NCBI RefSeq assembly: GCF_015594845.1 | Contig: NZ_JADNRK010000005.1 | Coordinates: 1-64,000, forward strand | DNA from: Alkalibacter mobilis | GTDB lineage: Bacteria; Bacillota; Clostridia; Eubacteriales; Alkalibacteraceae | Direction: 5' to 3' | Length of the DNA: 64,000 nucleotides | Shown: positions 1-8,919 of the stretch, one piece after another | Position numbering within the stretch: the stretch's first letter is position 1 | How the letters are laid out: every line of letters begins with the position of its first letter | The notes under the pieces: generated by a model | Database searches by the model: none | What the model saw: only the letters and a program-made list of their open reading frames with translations | What the model was told of the DNA's origin: nothing | Made by a program: the position numbers and the translations under genes

Positions 1-28
1 TCTTTACGAATTATTCTTTGAAAAACAA

Positions 29-60
29 CAGTCTGTCTCAATTTAATATGAGACAGACTG
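29..60 (-). terminator. Terminator of the fla operon
   Basis: A perfect 12-bp inverted repeat (CAGTCTGTCTCA / TGAGACAGACTG) with an 8-nt loop. Reading on the minus strand it follows the flgG stop by about 130 nt and is followed by TTGTTTTTC. On the plus strand it is followed by A-rich sequence, so it best serves the leftward operon. It probably ends the long fla transcript. Confidence 0.8.
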
Positions 61-112
61 AAAAAGAGACATTTTCTAACGATAATTACTTTAAAAAAAA
101 GAGACATTTTCT
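61..112. repeat. 17-bp direct repeat next to the fla terminator
   Basis: The 17-mer AAAAAGAGACATTTTCT occurs at 61-77 and again at 96-112, 35 bp apart, between the flgG stop and the operon terminator. The GAGAC core also occurs in the terminator stem. No function is known to me. It may be a local duplication or a binding site. Confidence 0.6.
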
Positions 113-190
113 CAAGTTATTGACATAAATTTGATAATATTCCTGAAATCTTTTTTCGATCTGTTTCTCTTGATGAAATTATCCCATTTA

Positions 191-976
191 TCAGACGATG
201 GTATTTATCACTTCCAACATATCATCGGCTGTTGTAACAGATTTTGCATTTGCCTGATATACTCTTTGCACAACCAACATCTCTGTTATGCTCTGTGTCA
301 TGTCCACATTCGAATTTTCCAAGTGCCTCTGCCTTAAAACTCCGAATTCAACATCCAAATCCTCAACAGAGTTATATACCGGCACGTCCTCTCCAGGCAA
401 AAATCTCCCCTCCCCAAGGGTAATGAGATCATCTGAATTTTCAGGTGCAAATACAACCACTTTGCCCAAATCAATATTTTCACCAATTTCATCAACAAAG
501 CTTATAACTCCATCGCTTCCGATATTGACGGATTCACCGTCAGGCCATTTATCAATGTCCACATAAGTATCCATGGCCAAAATATTCCCTTGATCATCGG
601 TGATGCTGTTATCAGCATTTTGGTGAAAACATCCGTTTCTGGTCAATGAAAGTTGTCCCAAATCATCAACTGTTCCAAAAAAACCCCTTCCTTCGATCGC
701 TAAGTGAAACGGACTGTATGAAGGGACGATCGTACCCTGAGTAAAATCCGTCTTGGAAAAAACTGCTCTTGATCCTGCATTTATCCCCTGATTCTGTCCA
801 TTTTCAGAAATCTGAACCTGATTATCCCCCAATTTATTTATGAGCAATTCCTGAAAATTTATTTGCTTTTTCTTATAACCTTCGGACCCTGAATTTGCAA
901 TCTGGTCAGCTACATTATCCATTACCTTCTGTGAAGTCCTCATTCCCGAACTACCTATTTTCAACCCATGAAACAT
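191..976 (-). CDS. flgG: Flagellar rod protein FlgG (FlhP-like)
   Basis: A 261-residue protein of the flagellar rod/hook family, exported to build the distal rod that joins basal body and hook. The N-terminal rod motif (about residues 5-35, including MDNVADQIANSGSEGYKKK) and the C-terminal family motif (about 220-261, with SNVDMTQSITEMLVVQ) are both present and bracket a variable centre. It starts at ATG after a GGGGGGCAGGAA ribosome site and lies 11 nt after the flgF-type gene. The pair at the operon end corresponds to flhO-flhP of Bacillus subtilis and flgG1-flgG of clostridia. Which paralogue is the proximal and which the distal rod protein is inferred from order. Confidence 0.85.
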   Translation of the reverse strand: MFHGLKIGSSGMRTSQKVMDNVADQIANSGSEGYKKKQINFQELLINKLGDNQVQISENGQNQGINAGSRAVFSKTDFTQGTIVPSYSPFHLAIEGRGFFGTVDDLGQLSLTRNGCFHQNADNSITDDQGNILAMDTYVDIDKWPDGESVNIGSDGVISFVDEIGENIDLGKVVVFAPENSDDLITLGEGRFLPGEDVPVYNSVEDLDVEFGVLRQRHLENSNVDMTQSITEMLVVQRVYQANAKSVTTADDMLEVINTIV

Positions 977-987
977 TTCCTGCCCCC

Positions 988-1758
988 CTAGTTCCTTCCA
1001 ATTTCATTCACGGTCTTTTGCAACGTTTCGTTAAGCACTTTCAAAGCCCTTTGATTAGACTCGAACTCTCTGGAAATTTCCATCATCTTTACGATCTCAT
1101 CCATTAGGTTTACGTTTGAATTTTCAATGTAGCCTTGCAAAACCGAAGACTGCGTCAACTCAAATTCTTCATTCTCAGGTAAAAACAAAGCATCTCCACT
1201 TAGTTCAAAGGATCCATAATCTGCAAAGTCAACCGTCATTATTTTTATTCCCGAGTCGTTTATGAAACCCGAAGAATTCACAGAAAGATCATCGCCTTCT
1301 ACAAAAATTCGAGTTGTATTCCCAACCTGATCTACGGCCAGGACAGGATGGCCTTCCTGAGTAATCAGTTGGCGATTTTCATCTATTTTAAAGTTTCCAT
1401 TTCTTGTAAATCCAATTCTTCCTTCTTCCAGTTCTACAGAAAAAAATCCTTGACCTGATATTGCCAAATCCGTGGTCAGTCCAGTTTCCTTCAATATTCC
1501 CTGGCTAAAATCAGTATGCGCTTCATCTATTTCCGTACCCATATTTATGGTTCCCAATGTTTGGAATTTGTCATTTCCAACTCCGCCAGTGTGATTATGC
1601 ACTTCATACTCGGCCATGGTTTTTTGGATCAAATCTTGATATTTATACCCTGGTGTATTTGCGTTTGCCGTATTTGCAGCATTGTTTTCCTGTTTTTTTT
1701 GCAAAACGTTCATCTGTCGACCTACATTATAGAGGCTTCTAATTATCACCCGACTCAC
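988..1758 (-). CDS. flgF: Flagellar rod protein FlgF (FlhO-like)
   Basis: A 256-residue rod/hook-family protein, probably the proximal part of the distal rod. The N-terminal family segment is at about residues 8-40 (NNAANTANANTPGYKYQDL) and the C-terminal segment at about 213-256 (ENSNVNLMDEIVKMMEISRE). The GTG start at 1758 has an AGCAGGT upstream and lies inside the last codons of the small membrane-protein gene, overlapping it by about 20 nt, so translation is likely coupled. The neighbouring flgG is a paralogue. Confidence 0.85.
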   Translation of the reverse strand: MSRVIIRSLYNVGRQMNVLQKKQENNAANTANANTPGYKYQDLIQKTMAEYEVHNHTGGVGNDKFQTLGTINMGTEIDEAHTDFSQGILKETGLTTDLAISGQGFFSVELEEGRIGFTRNGNFKIDENRQLITQEGHPVLAVDQVGNTTRIFVEGDDLSVNSSGFINDSGIKIMTVDFADYGSFELSGDALFLPENEEFELTQSSVLQGYIENSNVNLMDEIVKMMEISREFESNQRALKVLNETLQKTVNEIGRN

Positions 1759-1951
1759 CTGCTCCCTTCAAATCGACTTTTATTTCATCAGGGTATACCA
1801 TACCCATCTCGCGCGCCTTGTCTTCAATTCTGAAATTTAAAGACATGATGCAAGAACCATTCATCAATAAAGTACCCAACAAGATCCCTGCACCCAGTGC
1901 TATCAATATTTCAGATCTAACTCTTAATAGTGCCTGGATAAGTTTTTTAAT
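1739..1951 (-). CDS. Small single-pass membrane protein, probable ATT start
   Basis: An open frame of 70 codons between the SwrB-like gene and flgF. It lacks ATG, GTG or TTG at the expected start. A GGGGAGG ribosome site lies 7 nt before ATT at 1951, so ATT initiation is the best reading. The product begins MKKLIQALLRVRSE, then has one hydrophobic segment (about residues 15-31: ILIALGAGILLGTLLM), then a short polar tail with a cysteine near residue 34 and the run AREMGMVYPDEIKVDL. It overlaps the upstream gene by 28 nt and flgF by about 20 nt. Full use of the gap and two-sided overlap argue that it is real. It resembles, weakly, FtsL-type proteins after the membrane segment. The function is unknown; a motility role is inferred from position. 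Confidence 0.6.
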   Translation of the reverse strand: MKKLIQALLRVRSEILIALGAGILLGTLLMNGSCIMSLNFRIEDKAREMGMVYPDEIKVDLKGAGESGDN

Positions 1952-2424
1952 AGTAAAACCTCCCCTTTTTTTATTCCCATGACATTGGCAATCTCCTGTA
2001 TATTGAGTCCCTTGCTCTCGTAATCCAAAAAAGACTTGATATTATCGGGCATTTCTTTTTTTGCAATCAAAATATCACTCTGCTTTTCCAATTTTTCGAC
2101 GGTTTTCGATCGATCATTCAATTTTTTTTCATCTTCTTCTATTTCAAATTTTATTCCTGACACTTCGATTTGTTCGTCATTGATTTCTTCGGGTCGACTT
2201 TCATTTTTTTTCATATTTTCCAAGACCATCAAACTGGTAAAAACCGTTTTTTCCAATTCATTTAATCTCGTTTTCAAGTCGTTTAATTCTTCTGATTTGA
2301 ATTCTTCTTCAACCTGAATATATTCCATCGCATAATTTGCATCTGACTTATCTTCATAATTTCTTTTAATAAATCCTCCAAACGTCAAAGCACCGCCTAA
2401 GATAATTAAAAAATAGAACATCAC
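1924..2424 (-). CDS. SwrB-like membrane-anchored coiled-coil protein
   Basis: A 166-residue protein directly after the flagellar sigma factor. It has an N-terminal membrane anchor (residues 2-17), a highly charged coiled-coil middle (about 40-125), and a C-terminal helix-turn-helix-like end (EIANVMGIKKGEVLLL). In B. subtilis the gene after sigD is swrB, which encodes a protein of the same length and plan that promotes flagellar export and SigD activity. The equivalence here rests on position and architecture, not on recognised sequence identity. GTG start at 2424 with GAGGGG six nt upstream; ATG follows directly. Confidence 0.6.
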   Translation of the reverse strand: MMFYFLIILGGALTFGGFIKRNYEDKSDANYAMEYIQVEEEFKSEELNDLKTRLNELEKTVFTSLMVLENMKKNESRPEEINDEQIEVSGIKFEIEEDEKKLNDRSKTVEKLEKQSDILIAKKEMPDNIKSFLDYESKGLNIQEIANVMGIKKGEVLLLKNLSRHY

Positions 2425-2448
2425 TTCATTCCCCTCATATATTGCATT

Positions 2449-3156
2449 TCAAGACATGAAATCTTTTAATCTGACCAGTATCTTGCCATGAATCTGGGAT
2501 ACCCTCGGTATGGAAATATCCAGGATATAGGCAATTTCTTTTAAAGTCAGCTCCTCCACGTAATAAAGACTCAAGATGATTTTTTCTCTTTCATTGAGCT
2601 GCTCTATGGCTTCAATCAGCAGGCTTTTTCTTTCCTTTTCTAAATAGTTCATTTCCGGCGACTGCATGGATTCGTCTTTGATCATATCCAAAAGCTGGAT
2701 CTCGCTTCCATCTCCTGTAAACAAAGTGGTCTCCATGGACACCTCAGAAAGATAATGAACTGTTTCATGCAACTTGTAAAGATCTTTCTGGGTAATTCCC
2801 AACTCCATACATATTTCATGTTCTTCAGGTTTTCTTAATAATTTCTGCTCCAAGTCTTCCCTGGCCCTATAAAATCTGTTCAACTTGTTGATCCTGTCTC
2901 TGGAAACTCTACCGGATTTTCTCATTTCGTCTATTATGGAGCCTTTTATCCTTACAGAGGCGTATGCTTCAAAAGGAACCGATTTATCCGAGTCGTATTT
3001 TTTAACGGCATCCATCAAGCCTATAACTCCAACTGAGAACAAGTCGTCTTTTTCCAAATATCCATCTCCGGAGTCGATCCTGTTAACGATCCTTTTCACA
3101 AGTGGAATATACTTTAGTATAATTTCATTTTCTGTTTCCGCAGCAGGGTATCCCAA
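2449..3156 (-). CDS. fliA: Flagellar sigma factor FliA/SigD (sigma-28)
   Basis: RNA polymerase sigma factor for late flagellar and chemotaxis promoters. Region 2 is near the N-terminus (GLMDAVKKYDSDKSVPFEAY), region 3 in the middle (RSGRVSRDRINKLN), and region 4 with its DNA-binding helix-turn-helix at the C-terminus (TLKEIAYILDISIPRVSQIH). The start is taken as TTG at 3156, 235 residues, because a perfect GGAGGTGAT ribosome site sits just before it; an upstream TTG at 3171 would bury that site in the coding region. Its anti-sigma factor FlgM is encoded at 29.6 kb, and matching sigma-28 promoters are seen at 25.86, 38.27 and 62.37 kb. Confidence 0.92.
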   Translation of the reverse strand: MGYPAAETENEIILKYIPLVKRIVNRIDSGDGYLEKDDLFSVGVIGLMDAVKKYDSDKSVPFEAYASVRIKGSIIDEMRKSGRVSRDRINKLNRFYRAREDLEQKLLRKPEEHEICMELGITQKDLYKLHETVHYLSEVSMETTLFTGDGSEIQLLDMIKDESMQSPEMNYLEKERKSLLIEAIEQLNEREKIILSLYYVEELTLKEIAYILDISIPRVSQIHGKILVRLKDFMS

Positions 3157-3173
3157 TTTTATCACCTCCAATA

Positions 3174-3845
3174 TTATTTTCTGCTTTGCTTCCTCATCAA
3201 AATAAATACGTGGTTTATGATAAGTTCTTCCGTAGATTCATCCAGATTTTCAAATTTAATTCCGTAAAAATACTTTATATTTGCAGGGTTGACAATAAGT
3301 TGCCGATGGACTACGATCCCGTGAATTACCAGGGGTTCTTCCTCAAGACATATCTGCAATAGGATCTTTTGTCCTTCTTTTATGTCTTCATCGCATGAAA
3401 ATTTGACACCTCCGGCACTTAAATCTATCATGATCGCACTTTTCATATACTTGGCTATGCGCTCGATCAGATGATCAAGGTTATTTACAGAGGCTACCGA
3501 TTCAATGAGATACCTGTTATTGGTATACTGGATAGGAGCACTGCATGGAACCCTGACATTGTCCCTTCTCTGAATTTCTTTGATACCCCCTATGTGAATT
3601 ATGGAATATGAAGGTATGTTTTCGGATTTTCTAAGACCTATTATGCCGTTGAACAAAACAGCTTTTCTTTCACCATAAGCTACAGCCCTGATACATTCGC
3701 CTTTGTGAAAAAGCTTGAAATTCTTGTCATCGGCAGGAACTGAAAAATCGACAGAGCTTTCCGATTTATCCACTACCATGCCCTCGGTTACCCTTCCGTC
3801 TTCGCTTATGATCTCAATTTTTCCATTCAGTTTAATCAAATTCAA
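3174..3845 (-). CDS. PilZ-domain c-di-GMP receptor (YcgR/DgrA-like)
   Basis: A roughly 223-residue protein with a YcgR-like N-terminal beta domain (about 1-95) and a PilZ domain (about 95-215). Both parts of the c-di-GMP-binding signature are seen: RRDNVRVP and, about 45 residues later, DLSAGGVKF. In other bacteria such proteins bind c-di-GMP and brake or stop the motor through MotA or the switch. It lies between flhG and fliA, so the brake is made together with the motor. TTG at 3845 is preferred, six nt after AGGTGA; TTG at 3851 is the alternative. Confidence 0.82.
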   Translation of the reverse strand: MNLIKLNGKIEIISEDGRVTEGMVVDKSESSVDFSVPADDKNFKLFHKGECIRAVAYGERKAVLFNGIIGLRKSENIPSYSIIHIGGIKEIQRRDNVRVPCSAPIQYTNNRYLIESVASVNNLDHLIERIAKYMKSAIMIDLSAGGVKFSCDEDIKEGQKILLQICLEEEPLVIHGIVVHRQLIVNPANIKYFYGIKFENLDESTEELIINHVFILMRKQSRK

Positions 3846-3859
3846 TTCCAATCACCTGC

Positions 3860-4735
3860 TTAGGATCCAAAAATTTTTAAAAATCTGTTTCCCAACTGTT
3901 TTAGTGTGGAAACATTTCCAGTGTAGTTCTTTTGATCAAGTATGGATGAAGCTATGAGTTTTATATTACCGCTGGCCAATGACCCAGGATAAGCGAGTAC
4001 CACCGGTTCCTGTTCCATGATCGCTTTTTCAACTCTTGAATCATCAAATATATATCCCGAATTCTCAATGTCTACAGTTAGAAAACTTTTTGCAGTATTA
4101 TAAAGTTTTCCGTAGGTTTCTTCCCCCACATCAATGGACGAGACCTTGTTGACCACCAGTTTTACCGTGGACTTGAGTTGATAGAAACTAATTGCTTTCA
4201 ACACCCTGTAAGCATCGGTAACGGCAGTAGGTTCAGGAGTGGTCACCAGAATAACTTCGTGAGCAAAAGTAATAAAACTGAGGGATTCTCGACTTATACC
4301 TGCTCCATTGTCGATTATCATAACGTCGAATCCACCAATATCCAACAACCCCTGAATGAACTTCTTTTGTGTTTCTTCATTCAGGGTCTCCATTTTAAGA
4401 AGTCCCGCTCCTCCAGACACAAATTTAATGCCTTCCGGCCCTTCGTATATTATTTCCTTCAGGTCTACTCCACTCTCAAGATGATCAAAGAGATCGTACT
4501 TGTAATTTATGCCCAAAAGGATATCTGCATTGGTCATCCCAATATCTGCATCCATCAATAATACTTTTTTGCCGGATTGAGCCATGGAAATAGCCAGATT
4601 TACAGAAAGGTTTGTTTTGCCGACACCACCCTTGCCGCTTACCACCGAGTATATCTTGATCAATCCTGGATTGTAATTCTTGCGAATTTCTTTTGATTCA
4701 ACTAATTTTCTCAATATTTCGGCTTGGTCATTCAT
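3860..4735 (-). CDS. flhG: MinD-like ATPase FlhG (FleN/YlxH)
   Basis: A 291-residue ParA/MinD-family ATPase that controls flagellar number and placement by acting on FlhF and the early basal body. It has a deviant Walker A motif (SGKGGVGKTNLSVNLA, about residues 34-49), a MDADIGMTN switch region and an NGAGI Walker-B-side segment. The C-terminal 25 residues are helical, as expected of a membrane-targeting sequence. ATG start with GGAGGG upstream, overlapping the flhF stop. Confidence 0.9.
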   Translation of the reverse strand: MNDQAEILRKLVESKEIRKNYNPGLIKIYSVVSGKGGVGKTNLSVNLAISMAQSGKKVLLMDADIGMTNADILLGINYKYDLFDHLESGVDLKEIIYEGPEGIKFVSGGAGLLKMETLNEETQKKFIQGLLDIGGFDVMIIDNGAGISRESLSFITFAHEVILVTTPEPTAVTDAYRVLKAISFYQLKSTVKLVVNKVSSIDVGEETYGKLYNTAKSFLTVDIENSGYIFDDSRVEKAIMEQEPVVLAYPGSLASGNIKLIASSILDQKNYTGNVSTLKQLGNRFLKIFGS

Positions 4736-5762
4736 TGATCAATTCCCTCCATAGATAGGATAAAACATTCTCAAGGGAAGACTCTTCAATGTCTTCCGGG
4801 ACATTTTGACCATAGCAAAAATATTGAATGGGCAAAACATTATTTTCCATCATGTTCCAAAAATTATTATAGTTTCGCACTTCGTCAAACTTAGTCAATA
4901 TTATCCCGTTGTACGACAGGGATCTGTACGTCTTAAGCACTGCATTGTTTGTATCTACATCGGTAGACATGCTTAAAGTCAGGTAAGTGTTTTTTTCACC
5001 TTCAATTTGATCCACATAGGCTTTGACATCTTCGATCCTGTCCTCGCTCCTTGGGCTTGCTCCAACTGTATCGATCAAAATCAAATCGCAATCTTTAAGT
5101 TTTTGGATCTTCGATTTCATTTCAGAAGGTTCGTTCACTGTCTCACAGGCAATTCCCATTATTTTGGCATACTTTCTTAATTGCTCCACCGCTGCAATCC
5201 TGTATGTATCTATGGTTATAAGGCCAACTTTCTTGTCATTGTGCAAATATTCCTTAGAAGCAATTTTAGCCATGGTAGTTGTTTTTCCAACTCCGGTCGG
5301 TCCTACAAATACGTTTATTTTGCATAGACCAAGTTCCTTCAAGTAGGCGTTTTCCATGTACATTTCAGATATGAAATTTCGCACTTTCTCATAATCCACT
5401 TCATTTTCGGAAATGGCATTTCTATCGCAATAATCCTTCCATCTCTTATGGGTAGAATCGTGATTTCCGAAAACATGCCGTCCTTTAGATTTTTCAGTCT
5501 TTTCGACTGTGGCCTTTTCAGTTGATTTTCTAGACTTTTCAAACAGGATCTTGTTTATTGCTTCTTTCTCGGTTTTGTTCTTTTCGTGTATTTCATCTTC
5601 TATGGCTATGGTTACCTCAAACTTTTTTTTCCTGAATGGATTATACCATTTTCCAGGTTTTACCGTCTTTTGACTTATGATTATTGCATCCTTGCCCAAT
5701 TCATACTTTGCACGAACGAGGGCTTCTCTCATGTCATTTACTATGTATCTTTTAATGATCAA
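4728..5762 (-). CDS. flhF: SRP-type GTPase FlhF
   Basis: A 344-residue GTPase that recruits early flagellar parts to the assembly site. A basic, low-complexity N-terminal part (residues 1-105) is followed by an NG domain: G1 [15 protein letters not shown] (about 154-168), DTYRIAAVEQL, G3 DTVGASPR, and G4 TKFDE. The start is TTG at 5762, which overlaps the flhA stop as TTGA, so translation is probably coupled. It is followed by its regulator flhG. Confidence 0.9.
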   Translation of the reverse strand: MIIKRYIVNDMREALVRAKYELGKDAIIISQKTVKPGKWYNPFRKKKFEVTIAIEDEIHEKNKTEKEAINKILFEKSRKSTEKATVEKTEKSKGRHVFGNHDSTHKRWKDYCDRNAISENEVDYEKVRNFISEMYMENAYLKELGLCKINVFVGPTGVGKTTTMAKIASKEYLHNDKKVGLITIDTYRIAAVEQLRKYAKIMGIACETVNEPSEMKSKIQKLKDCDLILIDTVGASPRSEDRIEDVKAYVDQIEGEKNTYLTLSMSTDVDTNNAVLKTYRSLSYNGIILTKFDEVRNYNNFWNMMENNVLPIQYFCYGQNVPEDIEESSLENVLSYLWRELINE

Positions 5763-7825
5763 CGAAACTCCACCATCCCAACAACTTCAATCTGTATATC
5801 ATTCGGAACTTCATTTAAAGATAAAACAGCAATCTCCGGAAAAGTAATAGCAGTAAGATTCCTGAAAGCAGTCCTTATTTTTGGCGATGCAAGAATGACA
5901 CATTGATACCCTTTTGACAGTGCGCCATCATAAGAACTTTTTATGCCGTTAAAAATCCTGGTTATCATATCCGGATCTAAAACAGGAATGCTCCCGTTTA
6001 TGGTCTTTTGAATATTTGATCCAATTAAATCTTCCAATTGGGAATCTATCGTTATTACGTTTAATTCTCCTTTATGGTCCAGATGATCCTTCACCACTGT
6101 CCTCTGCAGATCATGCCTGACATGTTCTGTCAAAACTTCCGTATCTTTGATTGTCGTCCCATTATCTGCCAAAGTTTCCAAAATCGTTACCAAATCCGTA
6201 ATCGGCACATTTTCCCTCAATAGATTTTGCAGCACTTTCTGGACTTCACCCAAGGTCATGATTTCCGGAATAAGTTCATCTACTACTACCCCGTAATTTT
6301 CTTTCAAATCTTCAAGAAGAGCTTTTGTTTCCTGCCTTCCCAACAGCTCATGGCTATGTCTCTTTATCAATTCTTTGAGATGTGTCACAAGAACCGTCAC
6401 TGGTTCAACGATCGTATATCCTTTCAAATCCGCCATCTCTCTGTCTTTGCCGTCTATCCAAAGGGCATCAAGCCCAAAAGCCGGTTCCGTGGTCGCAATC
6501 CCCTCCATTTTAAAATCGGAAGTTCCCGGATCGATCACCAAATATTTGTTGGTGAATATTTCACCTCCGGCTATTTTATTCCCCTTGATTTTAAGGACAT
6601 ATTCGTTGGGGTCCAGCTGCAGATTATCTCTTATTCTTATGGGATTCACCAGGATCCCCAATTCATTGGCACATTGCTTTCTTATAGCTGTAATGTGCCC
6701 GACCAAATTGCTTTCCGCGCCCTCATCCACCAGCGCTATTAAACCGTATCCTATTTCAAGAGATATGGGTTCGACTTGATATGAGGTGATTTCCTCTTCT
6801 TTTACCATGCTTGATTTGAATTTTTCTTCTTTTAAAAGAGCATTTTTTTCTTCGGCTTTTTCATTTTCATATACCAGATATCCTGAAGTTCCCAATATCA
6901 AGGCAATAATAAAAAAAGGTATCGAAGGAAATGCCGGGATCATTCCTATTGCAAAAATCACAACAGCACCTATCATCATAACCTTCCAGGTTGAAAAAAG
7001 TTCATCAGCAAGAGTAGAACCAAAACTTTTGTCATTACCGGATCTGGTTACTATAATTCCCGATGCCACTGATATCAGTAGTGAAGGAATTTGACTAACG
7101 AGACCGTCACCTATGGTCAAACGGCCAAAACGGTCGAGCGACTCCATAATAGTCAACCCGCCCTGAAGTGAAAATATTATAATTCCACCGGTAAGATTTA
7201 TTATAGTAATGATTATTCCGGCTATTGCGTCGCCTTTTACAAATTTGCTGGCTCCATCCATAGAACCATAAAAATCAGCTTCTCTTTGCAGATCCAAACG
7301 TCTGATTTTAGCTACTTCTTCATTTATTATTCCTGAATTCAAATCTGCATCAATTGCCATCTGTTTCCCCGGCATGGCATCGAGAGTAAACCTGGCTCCG
7401 ACCTCCGAGACCCTTCCTGCACCGTTTGTAACTACCACCATTTGAACTATGGTTATTATTACAAATATTACTCCTCCAACTACGTAATTGCTGCCAGTTA
7501 CAAAGGTGGCAAAGGCATTTATAACAGATCCGGCGGCACCCTCGCTGAGTATCAGTCTGGTGGATGAAATATTCAATCCAAGTCTGAACATGGTCATGAT
7601 CAACAACATGCTCGGAAATATGGAAAATTCAAGTACGTTTTTAGTGAACAGCGTCAGTAGCAAAATCATAACCGAAATAGACAGATTTACTGTCAAAAGC
7701 AAGTCCAGCAAAAAGCTGGGCATTGGAAGTATGATGATAGCCACTATTCCTATAACTGCAAATGCGATGGCTATCTCAAGATATCTGTTTATTTGATCGA
7801 ATGCGTATTTGATTCCCTGGGGCAT
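5759..7825 (-). CDS. flhA: Flagellar export gate protein FlhA
   Basis: A 688-residue inner-membrane component of the type III flagellar export gate. About eight membrane segments fill residues 17-320; the family signature RFTLDAMPGKQMAIDADLNS sits at about 147-166. The C-terminal cytoplasmic half (about 340-688) is the docking platform for chaperone-substrate complexes. Length is normal for the family. It lies between flhB and flhF in conserved order. Confidence 0.95.
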   Translation of the reverse strand: MPQGIKYAFDQINRYLEIAIAFAVIGIVAIIILPMPSFLLDLLLTVNLSISVMILLLTLFTKNVLEFSIFPSMLLIMTMFRLGLNISSTRLILSEGAAGSVINAFATFVTGSNYVVGGVIFVIITIVQMVVVTNGAGRVSEVGARFTLDAMPGKQMAIDADLNSGIINEEVAKIRRLDLQREADFYGSMDGASKFVKGDAIAGIIITIINLTGGIIIFSLQGGLTIMESLDRFGRLTIGDGLVSQIPSLLISVASGIIVTRSGNDKSFGSTLADELFSTWKVMMIGAVVIFAIGMIPAFPSIPFFIIALILGTSGYLVYENEKAEEKNALLKEEKFKSSMVKEEEITSYQVEPISLEIGYGLIALVDEGAESNLVGHITAIRKQCANELGILVNPIRIRDNLQLDPNEYVLKIKGNKIAGGEIFTNKYLVIDPGTSDFKMEGIATTEPAFGLDALWIDGKDREMADLKGYTIVEPVTVLVTHLKELIKRHSHELLGRQETKALLEDLKENYGVVVDELIPEIMTLGEVQKVLQNLLRENVPITDLVTILETLADNGTTIKDTEVLTEHVRHDLQRTVVKDHLDHKGELNVITIDSQLEDLIGSNIQKTINGSIPVLDPDMITRIFNGIKSSYDGALSKGYQCVILASPKIRTAFRNLTAITFPEIAVLSLNEVPNDIQIEVVGMVEFR

Positions 7826-7838
7826 AACCTTCTCCTAA

Positions 7839-8909
7839 CTAAATCTTACCTTTATTCTTTTCTTTTAACTTATAAACAAATGCCAAAATTTCAGCTATGG
7901 CCTGATACATTTCTACAGGCACATGATCTCCCGGGTCTACTTTGTGATACATTGCTCTGGCCAAAGGCTTGTTTTCGACAACAGGCACATTTACTTCCCT
8001 GGCTTTTTCCTTAATTTTCTGAGCCATGTAATCAAGACCTTTCGCCATAACCACTGGTGCCTGATCCTTTCCCTGTTCGTATCTCAACGCAATTGCTATG
8101 TGGGTGGGATTTGTGATTATGACACTTGACTCCTCTACACTCTGCATGGTTCTGCTCATGGACAATTCACGTTGCCTTTGCTGCCTTGCAGATTTGATTT
8201 TGGGATCTCCTTCCATTTGCTTGTACTCATCCTTGATTTCCTGTTTTGTCATCATCATGTTTTTTTTGAATTCCTTCTTCTGAAAAATCAAATCGATGAT
8301 TGCCAGCCCCAGCATCAGTACCGCTATATTTATGCTTAAGGATCTGATTATTTCAATAAAAAAATAAAATAAATTTTCGGTTCCTATTTGTCCTGAATTC
8401 AAGATTTGTCTAATGACATCCTGAAGTCCCTTGTAAGTAATAAATGATACTACGATCAATTTCAAAATACTCTTGAACATATTGAAAACAGCTTTTTGCG
8501 AAAATATGTTCTTAAAACCTTCCACCGGGTTCAATCTCTTGAAATCCGGCTTTATGGGCTCTATTGAAAAGATGAATCCTACCTGAACCAGGTTTGTAAA
8601 AACGCCCAGTGCTACCGCTATGATACCAAAAGGCAGGAATATATAAAAAAATCTCTCAATGATCTGTATCAGCACGACACCGGCATTTGCATAAGACAAA
8701 TCATTTCCAATCCCGGTTTTCAAAGTGGCTTCAACCATCTCTGCGGAATTCACCAGCAGATATCTGCCCAGACTACCTAGAAGCAGTGCAAATATCAAAA
8801 AAGATACCGCTGAATTCAGATCTCCACTTTTAGCAGTCTGACCTTTTCTCTTGCTGTCTCGGAGCCGTTTGGGTGTGGCTTGTTCGGTTTTTGAATGTTT
8901 ATCCTGCAC
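7839..8909 (-). CDS. flhB: Flagellar export switch protein FlhB
   Basis: Membrane export-gate protein whose cytoplasmic domain self-cleaves to switch export from rod/hook to filament substrates. It has four membrane segments in the first 210 residues and the autocleavage motif NPTH in the C-terminal domain (IITNPTHIAIALRYEQG). The N-terminal KTEQATPKRLRDSKRKGQ is typical. The start is set at GTG 8909 (356 residues) because GGGGGG stands 5 nt before it; a longer frame into fliR has no ribosome site. Confidence 0.93.
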   Translation of the reverse strand: MQDKHSKTEQATPKRLRDSKRKGQTAKSGDLNSAVSFLIFALLLGSLGRYLLVNSAEMVEATLKTGIGNDLSYANAGVVLIQIIERFFYIFLPFGIIAVALGVFTNLVQVGFIFSIEPIKPDFKRLNPVEGFKNIFSQKAVFNMFKSILKLIVVSFITYKGLQDVIRQILNSGQIGTENLFYFFIEIIRSLSINIAVLMLGLAIIDLIFQKKEFKKNMMMTKQEIKDEYKQMEGDPKIKSARQQRQRELSMSRTMQSVEESSVIITNPTHIAIALRYEQGKDQAPVVMAKGLDYMAQKIKEKAREVNVPVVENKPLARAMYHKVDPGDHVPVEMYQAIAEILAFVYKLKEKNKGKI

Positions 8910-8919
8910 AAAATCCCCC

